From assembly GCA_946800325.1 (NCBI GenBank), contig OX326959.1, forward strand, positions 47,429,566-47,493,565: a DNA stretch of 64,000 bases, given 5' to 3'. The notes under the pieces are model-generated. The model searched no databases and had not been told where the DNA came from. It was given only the letters and a program-made list of their open reading frames with translations. Positions 10,701 through 21,901 of this stretch are shown here, piece after piece; the first letter of the stretch is position 1; each line of letters begins with the position of its first letter. The position numbers were made by a program, and so were the translations under genes. Source of the stretch: Luzula sylvatica (Eukaryota; Streptophyta; Magnoliopsida; Poales; Juncaceae).

Positions 10701-11045
10701 CACAACTGAGATTTTAATTTACACTAGGAGAATACTTGCGTTACGCAGCGAGAATGCTAATTATGTTTTTTATTTTGATCTAAAGTACATATAAATATGA
10801 TAATATCATTTCATAATATAATTATTTGAATTAATTTGTCTATGATTATGTATATGTTTTACGATTATTTTACATTATAATAACAAAACAAAACAAAAAA
10901 ATTCTTAATTAAAAAATAATACTTATATTAATGTTATTTTATAATAATAATAATAATATATGAAGTGTAACACGTATTTAAAAAAACATAACGATAAATA
11001 TTATATCATTTTGATTCACAACTGAGATTTTAATTTACATTATTT
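10701..11045. mobile_element. Probable Helitron-like remnant between 24-bp direct repeats
   Basis: The phrase CACAACTGAGATTTTAATTT followed by ACA occurs at both 10,702 and 11,024. Directly after the first copy comes CTAG (10,724), then a short hairpin with arms TGCGT/ACGCA about 10 bp inward, which is the reversed layout of a Helitron 3' end. The intervening AT-rich DNA has no gene. The repeat may reflect tandem insertion or a rearrangement. The call is tentative. Confidence 0.35.
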
Positions 11046-11143
11046 GGGTTACTGTTTCACACTATTTATATTTGTATTTCCGGTCAATTCAATCCAAGCA
11101 TAATGTAATATATACTTTGAAATTATCCAAAAATAAATAAATA

Positions 11144-11171
11144 CTAGCAATACCCCGCGCAATTGTGCGGG
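11144..11171 (-). mobile_element. Helitron 3' terminus (CTAG plus hairpin)
   Basis: On the minus strand a near-perfect hairpin (arms CCCGCAC / GCGCGGG around AATT) is followed after a few bases by CTAG and T. It has the same word composition as the Helitron end at 4,918-4,951, so both belong to one family. The other boundary was not located. Confidence 0.6.
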
Positions 11172-11614
11172 ACTTCATACCCTTTTTTTTTACATGTGTT
11201 TTTATATAATTTGTTTAAATAATATTTGCGCAGGTGCATTTAAACTCACTTAATATAATCATGATACTTTTCAAATATATTGATGTCAATAAATGCATTA
11301 ATTTTATGTGCATTATAATTAATAAGAATTCATGAAATTGGTCCATCATTATAAATCCACACAAAATAAATAAAAAATAACATGTTATACTTCAAATAAA
11401 ATTAAAGTTTCAAAACAAATAAAAGAAAACCGTGAGTAAGACATATAAAACCGAAATATATATTTGAAATCACATTCGTTAACATACAAAATATCAATTT
11501 TTTTTAAAAGAACACAATTGTAAATGTTATAATATGGATATTATTATCTATGTTCATAAGAAATTAAGTACAAATTGAGTCATAGTTTCATACAAGGATT
11601 ATATATGGAGCCCC

Positions 11615-11865
11615 AATAGCACAAAAAAATAATCCTTGATGAGGTGGCAAGAGAGGATTAAGTGGTTGATTAGTATTTTTAATTAACTCGATTAAAGATT
11701 GAATTGACCGTTTAAATGAATTGACACGTCAATTAACATTTACTAATATTAACATATTATAAATTATTGACATGTCAATTAACATTTAATGGAGTCAAAT
11801 AGAAACGTTAATCAATTCACTTTGAATGAGTTGAGGGGGGACAAGTTTATTTTCTCTTTCATATA
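11615..11865. mobile_element. MITE, CTTGATGAG family, copy B
   Basis: Contains CCTTGATGAGGTGGCA at its left and the TTGACACGTCAATTAACATTTA / TTATAAATTATTGAC palindromic interior also found in copy A (949-1,212) and copy C (22,633). The right end is diverged. The copia element begins 20 bp beyond it. Confidence 0.6.
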
Positions 11866-12009
11866 TGGCTATAATTTGGGTTGAAATTGAAGGAAATACA
11901 GTTTCAGGTCAACCGTAAAAGTGTACAAAAAGGACACACGAACAAGCACGTTCGAGAAGACAGTAAAATGCATAATAGGATTGTGCATAATTGGGCAAAA
12001 TAACACTAT

Positions 12010-12221
12010 GCGTCATGACGCAAGATATGGTGCGTCATGACGCACCATAGTGTTTTAGTTCACTAACTTATGGTCTTAGCCAATTCAGGAAAAATTGCAT
12101 GGTGCGTCATGACGGGCCATATGGTGCGTCATGACGATAGAATGCGTATTTTGTCCAATAACTTTTGGAAAGTAAAATTTACATGGTGCGTCATGACGCA
12201 CGATATGGTGCGTCATGACGC
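12010..12221 (+). promoter_or_regulatory. Three paired GCGTCATGACGC palindromes in LTR U3
   Basis: Six 12-bp palindromic sites lie as three pairs, each pair start-to-start 22 bp apart: 12,010/12,032, 12,104/12,126 and 12,188/12,210. Each site holds two oppositely oriented TGACG cores, the core bound by TGA-class bZIP factors in plants (as-1 type elements). Binding here is inference. The same set is repeated in the 3' LTR (about 21,032-21,243). Confidence 0.7.
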
Positions 12222-12270
12222 ACTGTGTTAATATGCTGTTTTCTGGCAGTTTTTGGTACACACGATTTGG

Positions 12271-13265
12271 TGTTGGGGAATATCCTCGACCCCGGGCCCG
12301 CGCAGTGGAATGAAGGCCCGGTCCGATTTCCCGATTCCCAAGATCACGCCATGACTTCGAGGGTACGATGCAATAGAAGGACATATTCATACCGGTGCAA
12401 AATTGATTGCACTCGAAGGGTTGATCACTGCCTTCTATCTCCTATCACGTTGGTGACAATCTGCGCGTCCCACACCACGCGTCTTTCACCGTTTGTTGAC
12501 TTCGCCGATTCTCTTGATTTCGTCTCCGACTGAATTCACGCGTCCGAATCGATCATAACTGAAAGAGCCTCAGATGTTGCTCCTCTACGTGTATCCACCT
12601 TGAGTCGCAAGACGTCGGTCACGGATGCACCTGCCTAGACGATGCACCGGTGAACTTGCTCGATCGAATTGATTATCTATCTCTCTATCTTAGCACCCTT
12701 TCACTCACAAAAGATCAAATCTGAATTTGCTCTTTTCTCTTGTGTTTTGGGTAGAATAATTCTGTATGAATTAGCATCGGGATGAGAGAGAAAGTATCCT
12801 ATTTATATCTAATAGGATTAGGATTAGCCAAAAGACATGTATATCCAATATACATCCTTTCACACAGAAAAGTGCATGAACCTGTTCAGTAATCTGTCCA
12901 GACGAAATTGATAAATTTCTCTGACAGAACATCAACCAACATGAAAGTTGTAGATAATCTTATTATCTACACAACCCAATTTGGACCAGCCTAATTGGAG
13001 TTCGTATGCAACAGTTATGACTGTTTTACTAACTGTATGTCATACTGTTGCACCCTTTCAGTATTTCACAGAAACGACACTTATACTTCGTTCATATGAA
13101 ATATATTTCTACATGAAGGTTATAGATAATCTAATTATCTATCTTACCCAATTTGAACCATTCAAATCGGATTTTCCTACTGAAAGTTATGGCTACGAAT
13201 GTACGACTACATTCGTTTATCCTTATGTACACTTTTACGGTTGATCCGAAACTGTATTTCTTTCA
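12271..13265 (-). mobile_element. Antisense solo LTR inserted in the copia 5' LTR
   Basis: This 995-bp insert begins TGTTGGGGAATATCC and ends TTTCTTTCA, flanked by the 5-bp repeat TTTGG (12,266-12,270 and 13,266-13,270). Its reverse complement starts TGAAAGAAATACAGTTTCGG and ends ...TCCCCAACA. Its first about 50 bp and last about 400 bp match the host LTR, but the middle of U3 is different and lacks the GCGTCATGACGC pairs. No internal region accompanies it, so it is a solo LTR of a sister family, oriented opposite to its host. Confidence 0.88.
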
Positions 13266-13313
13266 TTTGGTGAGTCCAAAAAGTACCTTTTGGATGTCCT
13301 TATCCTATCTAAG

Positions 13314-13322
13314 TATAAATAG
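13314..13322 (+). promoter_or_regulatory. TATA box of the copia 5' LTR
   Basis: TATAAATAG is followed by a (CT)n tract, a common arrangement at plant core promoters. The identical sequence lies at 21,338-21,346 in the 3' LTR. This suggests transcription would begin some 30 bp downstream, within the (CT)n. Confidence 0.6.
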
Positions 13323-13820
13323 GATCTCTCTCTCTCTCCTGGCACGGTTAATGATTCCTTTTGAGAGTAATTAATAGATATTGGTAATCCATTAAAGAGA
13401 GAGAATAGTGAAAACCGAAAAGGGGCTTTTCGGTTAATAGAGAATCAATCGAGATCGAGCAAGTGCACCGGTACATCGTCTAGGCAGGTGTATCCGTGTC
13501 CGGCGTCTTCCGACTCAAGGTGGATACGTGTGGAGGAGCAACACTTGGTGCTCTCCGTAGTGATCGAACCAAAGGATCGAAGAACGGGAACGAGTGGTGA
13601 AGGACGCACGGTGTGGGACGCGCGTAAAGTCACCAACGTGACCGGAGGAATAGAAGGCAGCGATCAACCCTTCGTGTTCCATCAATTTGGAACTGGTATA
13701 GATCTATCCTTCTATATGCATCGTACCCTCGAAGTCAAGGCGTGATCTCGGGAATTGGGGAATCGGACCGGGCCTTTCATTCCGCTGCGCGGGCCCGGGA
13801 CCGAGGATATTCTCCATCAG

Positions 13821-13832
13821 TGGTATCAGAGC
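13821..13832 (+). other. Primer-binding site (tRNA-iMet)
   Basis: TGGTATCAGAGC starts 2 bp after the LTR end. It is the standard plant retrotransposon site complementary to the 3' end of initiator methionine tRNA. It fixes the element's orientation as + strand. Confidence 0.95.
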
Positions 13833-14090
13833 GATCGCTGCGATTCGAGGGTCGTAACATAGTCGTATATTGGATATACGCACGGGTTATCAAAGTTAGT
13901 ACCCGTTTGCATGAAATCGGTGATTGAAATTGAATTTCGATTAAAATCACAAGTGAAATCACAAGAGAATTGGTCATTGGATGACTGGAGTGATCTAGTG
14001 ATGATCGTGGAATAGTTTCATGGTCAGTCTTTGAAGGAACGACGGAAAACCGAATTGGAATTAGGGCAAAATTGGCTGTCAGCGTGTGGT

Positions 14091-14526
14091 GCGTCATGAC
14101 GCACGAACTGGTGCGTCATGACGCACATCATGGGGCGGCACGGTACTGCGGGGACGCTTGGGTCCGTCAAGACGCACCGTCCGGTGCGTCGTGACGCACG
14201 CCAAGGGTTGCCTTCTGCTCACTGCAGGGACGCCATGGGTGCGTCATGACGCACCGTCCGCTGCGTCGTGACGGACGCCAAGGGGTGCCACGGGCTTGAG
14301 GGGATGCCAGCTATGCGTCAGGACGCACCAACCGGTGTGTCGTGACGCTTGGTCTTCAAGATGGTCCGTCATTACGCACGAGATGGTGCGTCATGACGCA
14401 CTGTACAAAGTATCATGGTCCGCCATGACGCACGATTGGTGCGTCGTGACGGACTGTAGAAAATCCTGTGTAAATGGTTTACACGAGGTTGTGCGCCGTG
14501 ACGCACCATATGGTGCGTCATGACGC
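14091..14526 (+). repeat. Seven paired GCGTCATGACGC palindromes in the copia leader
   Basis: Fourteen sites close to GTGCGTCATGACGCAC occur downstream of the primer-binding site as seven pairs: 14,091/14,113, 14,164/14,186, 14,241/14,263, 14,315/14,337, 14,366/14,388, 14,420/14,441 and 14,493/14,515. Spacing inside pairs is 22 bp in six and 21 bp in one, while spacing between pairs varies from about 50 to 75 bp. Single-base changes (centre CATG to CGTG, or outer G to C) are present. The array is unlike any coding or RNA-packaging motif I recognise. Confidence 0.85.
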
Positions 14527-15699
14527 TAGAGCCCCTGATTGCCAGATTTGTTTTTGACTACAAACTTCGAAAATTTGTATTCTTTGCACCGATTTAAAGC
14601 ATATAAATTTAGTTATTTATAGGATAATTTAGTCTCCCAAAATTAGTCCATATGCATTTATGAAAATCTTGTGATAGTGATATAATTGGATTATGTCACG
14701 AATTTAGAAACATGCAATGGCATGATCCCTCATAATATTTAAGTCATGGAAATGCCTTCCATATCCACAACTACCGAGTTCGGTGTTACGTTTCACGTGG
14801 GTTCAGGCTAAAGTCGGGCACGTGATATTGAAACAATCGAAATGGTGGCAAGCGTTAAATCAGGACTTGTGAGGCACAGGCTAAAGTCGACTCACTAGTA
14901 GCTTATTTAAACGATATGTTGGAGATGGTTGTGACTTAACCGTCCAGGCCAATTAGATTGGAGTTCGGGGCATAGATAGGATGCACACACGGAACTGGGA
15001 TTGTATTGGACACGATCCATCACCGAAATCCTATAAAGGTTCAAGAGTCGTATTGGATACGATTGGATATAATCCTACATAAATAACGGGATCCCACCCG
15101 ATAGGCTAAAGTCACTTGTGGGAGGAACGGAAATATGGGTCTTGAGTGTTATGGACTTTGAGTCTCGTATCGGTATGAGGGTTATCGATTCGATAAAATA
15201 ACACTATCATATAATTATCATATAAGCATATAGATTAAGTACGCACGGTTAGGAGCTTAATCTTCATCATCCGTTTAGAATTATGTTTTCAAGCAAACAC
15301 CAAATATATATCGATGAGATCGATATGATAGATGGCTTTTGGGTCGGAATTACCGTAATTAACCTTGATAGTCAAAGAATAGTTCTTAGACTTAAAGGAA
15401 CGTGTTGGACACGGAAACGGTAGATTTGGGGCTCGAGGCTTTGGCTTTAGAGAAAGCCGGGTTCGATACACTTTAAGAAGGAATCGAACAATATTACATG
15501 CCTTGTGGTGGCATGTGTAGACGCAAATTTCTCAAAATTGTTTTGAGAATTCGGGTGTATATGGAAATAAAACACAACGCTCATGAAATAGTTTCAAGAG
15601 CTAGAGCGCGTTGAATGGTTTAATGCGGCTCAAAGAGTAGGTTAATTTTGAGACGCCTTATGGGTCTTTGATTAACACTCGTGTGTTGCTGGTACGAGA

Positions 15700-15966
15700 T
15701 TTGATCTTCGTGACCGAATATCATATGCATTCGATAGATAAGTCGATCCCTGAATTGCATGAGATGCGATTTAAAATTGAATTGGAGATGCTCGGAGTAT
15801 CCGAGGAATCCAATGTATATAGATGCGTGGATGTCCTTGTAATTCAAAGGAGGGATCGAAAGAAATGTATGTCTAAGGGTATTTGGGAAAAATGCAAAAC
15901 GGAGAGTTCGGACAAGGAGTTGTCCAAACTAGTGACTCAAAGAATGGTGAAATCCGAGGAGGATTA
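15700..15966 (+). pseudogene. Copia gag remnant
   Basis: An open stretch contains YHMHSIDKSIPELHEM followed by a basic, charged tail. It resembles the gag segment of plant copia elements that precedes the zinc knuckle (pattern MH...K.I.ELH.ML). No CCHC knuckle follows, and the frame ends at a stop at 15,966. Confidence 0.55.
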
Positions 15967-15984
15967 AACCTAGAAGTTGATTGC

Positions 15985-16300
15985 TTCTTTTGGCATTGCC
16001 GTCTTGGCCATATAAACGAGATTCACGTATCTAGATTCCATATGATGGATTGCTAGAATCATTCGAATTAGATTCGATTGATTAATGTGATACTTATTTA
16101 TTAGGCAAGACGATAAAGGGCATCATTCTCCAAAGGTTGGAGAAAGATCCAACGAATTATTGGAACTTACATTCACATGTAGATGATCTGATAAGTTTCG
16201 AGGCAAGAGGAGGCTATCAGTATTTTGTTATGTTTATGGACGGTTAAAGTAGATATGGAAATATCTATTTAATGCGTGCCGAAACGGAGACTTTTGAAAG
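15985..16300 (+). pseudogene. GAG-pre-integrase and integrase remnant
   Basis: FWHCRLGHINE (15,988-16,020) is the GAG-pre-integrase signature (WH.RLGH). It is followed by LGKTIKGHHSP...GERSNELLEL and ARGGYQYFVMFMDG-like sequence, which are integrase N-terminal and core landmarks of copia. Stops interrupt each piece. Confidence 0.7.
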
Positions 16301-17399
16301 GTTCAAAGAGTTTCAAAAACGAAATACGAAATCAACTAAGCAAGAAAATCAATGCTTTTCGATAGGATCGATAAGGCGAGTATTTGAGCTAAACTTTCAA
16401 TAGGATCGAAGAGGCGATATTTGAGTTATGAATATTGATGATCATTTCTGATTGTGGAATCGTTTCACGATGGCCTTTATTCGGAACATTGAGACGTGTC
16501 AGAAAAGAGGAAATGAACGCATGTTGGACATGGTTCGATAAATGATAAATCAATAGGATCTCCCAAAAATGTTTTGGGGATACGCCCTTGAGACAGCGGC
16601 ACTAATGAATGGTTGCATATATGATATGGACCATAAACCTTCTAATCGGTATAAAAGACGCCATATTATATATGGATCGGAATGGTTCCGAAGTTGTCAT
16701 TTGTACAGATTGGTGGATGTGAGTATATTTCGAAATTTGTTTCGGTTAAATTCAATCCCAAATCTGAAAATTGTTCATTTATGACATATATCCTTAAGGA
16801 AACTAAAGGATATTAGTTCTAACGTCCCGACGAAAATAAGATTTTCGTGGCTCGAAGAGATGTCTTCTTGGAGGAGGACTCGATGCGCACAAGTTTGAAA
16901 CTTGATGTTGCTAATCTCTATGCGGGCTAGAGGGAGTAGAATAAATCTCGAATGAGTTCGAGATCTGAAAATGAACATTGTACCGATGAATGTTGACACG
17001 ACTTCATCAAGAGTTGATGAATACGAGTCGAACACACAAAGGAATTATTTGTAGATCAAGTAGGCTATATCATAAGCCGGTAAATACGGATTTACCATGG
17101 CTAATGATGATAGAGCTAAATCATATGATGATTCGATATCCTACAGGGATGCTACGAAAGGTTGATTCCACATGACATGATGTCATGAATTCTGAGATTC
17201 GATCCGTGTCAAATTATCAAGTTTCGAACTTGATTTCATTACTTTCCGGGTTAGACCCGTGAAAAGACAATGGGTTTTCAAGATGAGAACCGACACGGAC
17301 AGGAATACGCATATATGCAAAGCGAGGCTCGTAGCGAAGAGTTTCAAGAATTTCATAGTCGGACTATGAAGAAACGTTTTCGCATGTTGCCATGCTTTC

Positions 17400-18449
17400 A
17401 CATTCTCGAAATTCTGCTTGACATGGTCGCGTATTATGACTATGTGCTGTAGCAAAATGGATGTCAAAACCGAATTTCTTGACAGAAATTTTATGAAAGG
17501 ATGTGTACTTGACACAACCTTACGGTTTTGTCGATTCATAAGAATCGGGGATAAGATATGCACGCTTTAACGATCCATATGATAGATTAGAGAAAGCTTC
17601 TCGGAATTGGAATATTCGTTTTGATAAAGTTATAAACTGCTATAACATTGTCGGAACGAATGGAAACTTTGTGTACATATGAAGGTTAGTGGGAGCCGCG
17701 TTATATTTCTTGTAACGACACAAAATTTAGGCGAGACCGCTTATGAATTAAGCGTGAAGATCTATAGGGTAGATCTAAGAAGTTCCTCGTTCTATATTAT
17801 AGCACGTATATCGACATATTGTTGAAAAGGTTTTCAACATATAATTCCTTGGCGGAGTTAAATAGAGATGTCGAATGGCAGAAATTTTCTACGGCTCGAT
17901 GTGAGACATCAAGCAGGGCGAAAATAAAAATATGATGCTTTACATTCAATGTGAAGGATCTATTATATCTGTCATGATATGAATGTGGCTATATGTCGTA
18001 TAGATGAAGCGTCTAGTTCACCGTCAATACAATTCATGGGAATCACATGAGTTTGAATGTAATTCGATTACATGAGACTAACTCTTGTGAATGTATAATG
18101 GTTATACAAATATATACATAACGGTTATGTATATTTAAACCCATTGGAATTTGTATTAATAGCGGTGAATGTTATCCTTGAATACTTTGCAAAAGAATTC
18201 AGGATTTTATTTAATCTATAATGGTGTGGAGGACGTGTTGGTTATAAAGAGTTATAACAATGACAGTTTCCAAAAATTTAGCACGTCCAAATATGTAGCA
18301 CGACTTTCGATCACATAGTATGTACATGATTTGCTTAAACGAAAATATGGTTATGTGGAAAGGTTCCACATGACCAATAATGATTCTATTTACGGAGGCG
18401 AGTATATTGTGGTTATGAATCACAAAAGGAAGCGGTATGGATCAAGATA
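17400..18449 (+). pseudogene. Copia reverse transcriptase remnant
   Basis: VAYYDY (about 17,427-17,444) and, in another frame, MDVKTEFL (17,457-17,480) match the copia RT block usually read as VAYYDYEIWQMDVKTAFL. KASRNWNIRFDKVIN (17,593-17,637) and CVYMKVSGS downstream continue the domain. Several frameshifts and stops are visible. The region is then interrupted by the solo LTR at 18,450. Confidence 0.7.
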
Positions 18450-19425
18450 TGTTGGGTAATATCCCCGGCCCCGGGCCCGCGCAGCGGATATGTAGGCCCG
18501 GTCCGGTTCCCCGATTCCCGAGATCACGCCACGACTTCGAGGGTACGATGCAAATAGAAGGATAGATCCATACCAGTTCCAAATTGATGGAACACGAAGG
18601 GTTGATCGCTGCCTTCTATTCCTCCGGTCACGTTGGTGACTTTACGCGCGTCCCACACCGTGCGTTCTTCACTGTTCGTTCCCGTTCTTCGATCCTTCGG
18701 TTCGATCACAACGGAGAGCCCCAAGTGTTGCTCCTCCACACGTATCCACCTTGAGTCGGAAGACGCCGGACACGGATACACCTGCCTAGACGATATATCG
18801 GTACACTTGCTTGATCTCGATCGATTCTCTATTAATCTCTCTTCGTGCCTTTTCACTCACAAAAGATCAAATCTGAATTTGCTCTTTTTCTTGTGTCTTT
18901 GGCAGAATATTACTTTGAATTACTTATGAATTCCTTAGTGAAGATGAGAGAGAAAATCCTATTTATACCTAATAGGATAAGGATTAGCCAAAAGGCATGT
19001 ATATCCAATATACACCCTTTCACACAGAAATCTGTATGAACCTGTTCAGTATTCTGTCCAGACGAAATTGATAAATTTCTCTGACAGAAAATCAACCAAC
19101 ACTAAAGTTGTAGATAATATTATTATCTACACAACCCAATTTGGCCCAGCCCAATTGGAGTTCGTATGCAAAAGTTATGACTGTTTTACTAACTGTATGT
19201 CATACTGTTGCACCCTTTCGGTATTTCACAGAAACGACACTTATACTTCGTTCATATGAAATATATTTCTATATGAAGGTTGTAGATAATCTCATTATCT
19301 ATCTAACCCAATTTGAACCATTCTAATTGGATTTTCCCACTGAAAGTTATGGCCACGAATGTACGACTACATTCGTTTATCCTTGTGTACACTTTTACGG
19401 TTGATCCGAAACTGTATTTCTTTCA
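18450..19425 (-). mobile_element. Antisense solo LTR inserted in the copia internal region
   Basis: This 976-bp insert starts TGTTGGGTAATATCC and ends TTTCTTTCA, with target duplication AGATA on both sides (18,445-18,449; 19,426-19,430). It is clearly the same sister family as the insert at 12,271, in the same antisense orientation, and also lacks the palindrome pairs. Confidence 0.88.
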
Positions 19426-19430
19426 AGATA

Positions 19431-20911
19431 CATGACCAAACTCGAGTAGTCACGAGTTATCGGATTTATGGTTGTGTATTGCGTGATACGCAATAGCACA
19501 AGCCAAAATGCCGAGGTCACAACCACTTCTAACTAATACTCAGAAAATTTCATTGATCCATGAAATTTTGCGAAAATATGTGATCGTAGGTATTGGAAAT
19601 GTTCCAATCCTGCTGAAGATTAACACTAGCGGGAACGTGCGGAACCGTTTACAAAGCCGCTCTCTCTAGTCGCGCGTGACTGTCATGCGATGACTATGGG
19701 TATGGAGATACCTAGAGGAGGAAGAAGAGAGTAGAGTGTAGTTATCTAATACGATAGTCCTCGCAGGTTGTGGGTATGGAGATACCCATAGGTAAACGTT
19801 GTATCACCCAAATACTTAATCCATATGAATGCATCCCTTTTAAAAATTTTGTTTACTTAAATTAATATGCATTCACCTTATATGAAAACTGTGTGCGGGT
19901 TGTGTAATATGATTGTTACATGAACCCTGATTTGAGCTTGTGTGGGCGTCGGCATAATTGATGATTATGTGTAGCGAAACCGTCACACTTAAAGCGTCAT
20001 TTTAAATGTCCCTAGTCACGGATCAGCTTGCTTAAGAGTGAAGCATTTCTATTATTAGATAATAGACTGAACGTGTACACTAGTACGTTTGCCGAGAAAT
20101 GGTTATGTTTTGCTAATCATGTGACAAGGTGCTTGTCGAATCGGGAATGTAAATATGTGTTAGGTTACATATATTGGATTTTGACCAAAGCCGCGAGTAC
20201 ATGACATGGTTTAGTCATTATAGATGGACTTGCGACGGATAGGATTTTGGTTCTTCATACTTGAGGAGATCATTGATTGCGTTACGTGCGTAACACAGTA
20301 CTTTGATATGATCTTACGCTTTCCGTAACAGGGGCTAAACGGTCATTATTGGGTATCGTCCGAAACACGGAATTCAATGTGAGTCTCCAAGATAGGAATT
20401 GTTTATTCCGAAAGGAACAGATATCTCTTAGGCGCCCCCAATGAGTTGATTAACGAAAACTGTGGCCACAGTCAATGGTATTAATAGTTAATATCGATTG
20501 GAACTTGTTAACTCAACTCGGAAATGGGAAATAAGTGTAGTTGATCAAATTATAAGGATGACTATCGCCATGCCTTTTGATTGACGGATATCGTAAACAA
20601 GAGAGCTAGTAACCGCTATTCGAGATAGGCACAAATGATGGCAATCATTTTTCGTTTTAACATGGGTAGCCATGATGGAGTGACTAGATCCCGCTCATGG
20701 GCTTGTAGGGCTTTGGAAACAGCCTACTGCCATCGTTAAACGAACCTACACGGTCACACAAAGAGTCGTACTAAGTCGGGCTTGATTAAAAGATTTGGCA
20801 CATTGGATGTGAATAACTTGGTATTTGATACGCAAGTTGTATTCTCTATAAATCGTGCATATTGGATATGCATGAGTACCTTTTAGGTAGATCTGAAATT
20901 GAGTGGGAGAC
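19431..20911 (+). pseudogene. Copia 3' internal region (degenerate), ending in the polypurine tract
   Basis: By position this should encode the C-terminal RT and RNase H, but I could not pick out certain motifs among the stops. A TGGGTATGGAGATACC(T/C)A(T/G)AG repeat occurs at about 19,697 and 19,769. The purine-rich tract GAGTGGGAGA immediately precedes the 3' LTR. Confidence 0.45.
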
Positions 20912-21345
20912 TGAAGGAAATACAGTTTCAGGTCAACCGTAAAAGTGTACAAAAAGGACACACGAACAAGCACGTTCGAGAAGACAGTAAAATGCATAAT
21001 AGGATTGTGCAGAATTGGGCAAAATAACACTGTGCGTCATGACGCAAGATATGGTGCGTCATGACGCACCATAGTGTTTTAGTTCACTAGCTTATGGTCT
21101 TAGCCAATTCAGGAAAAATTGCATGGTGCGTCATGACGGACCATATGGTGCGTCATGACGCTAGAATGCGTATTTTGTCCAATAACTTTTGGAAAGTTAA
21201 ATTTACATGGTGCGCCATGATGCACGATATGGTGCGTCATGACGCACTGTGTTAATATGCTGTTTTCTGGCAGTTTTTGGTACACACGATTTGGTGAGTC
21301 CAAAAAGTACCTTTTGGATGTCCTTATCCTATCTAAGTATAAATA

Positions 21346-21386
<41 letters not shown>

Positions 21387-21865
21387 GGCACGGTTAATGA
21401 TTCCTTTTGAGAGTAATTAATAGATATTGGTAATCCATTAAAGAGAGAGAATAGTGAAAACCGAAAAGGGGCTTTTCGGTTAATAGAGAATCAATCGAGA
21501 TCGAGCAAGTGCACCGGTACATCGTCTAGGCAGGTGTATCCGTGTCCGGCGTCTTCCGACTCAAGGTGGATACGTGTGGAGGAGCGACACTTGGTGCTCT
21601 CCGTGGTGATCGAACCGAAGGATCGAAGAACGGGAACGAGTGGTGAAGGACGCACGGTGTGGGACGCGCGTAAAGTCACCAACGTGACCGGAGGAATAGA
21701 AGGCAGCGATCAACCCTTCGTGTTCCATCAATTTGGAACTGGTATAGATCTATCCTTCTATATGCATCGTACCCTCGAAGTCAAAGCGTGATCTCGGGAA
21801 TTGGGGAATCGGACCGGGCCTTTCATTCCGCTGCGCGGGGCCGGGGCCGAGGATATTCTCCATCA
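20912..21865 (+). repeat. 3' LTR of the copia element
   Basis: This 954-bp uninterrupted LTR starts TGAAGG and ends CATCA, followed by target duplication GAAAT. It carries three palindrome pairs in U3, TATAAATAG at 21,338 and a long (CT)n at about 21,350-21,383. It differs from the 5' LTR at few positions outside the (CT)n, so insertion is not very ancient compared with the heavy decay of the coding region. Confidence 0.92.
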
Positions 21866-21901
21866 GAAATAAAAAACTAAAAAGTGCACATTTAATTGAA
21901 T

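Larger units (their letters stand above)
11888..13819 (+). repeat. 5' LTR of the copia element, split by a nested solo LTR
   Basis: The LTR starts at 11,888 (TGAAGG) and ends at 13,819 (CATCA). Removing the insert at 12,271-13,265 and one TTTGG copy leaves about 932 bp, against 954 bp for the 3' LTR. Most of the difference is a longer (CT)n in the 3' copy. The U3 part carries three pairs of the GCGTCATGACGC palindrome (12,010/12,032, 12,104/12,126, 12,188/12,210). A TATAAATAG lies at 13,314-13,322. Confidence 0.9.
11883..21870 (+). mobile_element. Decayed full-length Ty1/copia LTR retrotransposon
   Basis: Both LTRs begin TGAAGGAAATACAG and end CTCCATCA. The whole is flanked by the 5-bp target duplication GAAAT (11,883-11,887 and 21,866-21,870). 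A primer-binding site complementary to initiator tRNA-Met follows the 5' LTR, and a purine-rich tract (GAGTGGGAGA) precedes the 3' LTR. Recognisable pol remnants occur in the order gag, GAG-pre-integrase, integrase, reverse transcriptase, which is the copia arrangement. All frames carry many stops and shifts, so the copy is dead. Two antisense solo LTRs are nested in it (12,271-13,265 and 18,450-19,425). The sequence between gag and pre-integrase is very short and lacks the zinc knuckle and protease, implying internal deletion. Confidence 0.92.

Noticed and set aside
13488..21791. Recurring about 85-aa frame (MYPCPASSDSRWIRVEE...) in the copia LTRs and solo LTRs
   Set aside because: The repeated frame follows from LTR sequence homology; it lies in R/U5 and has no known domain.
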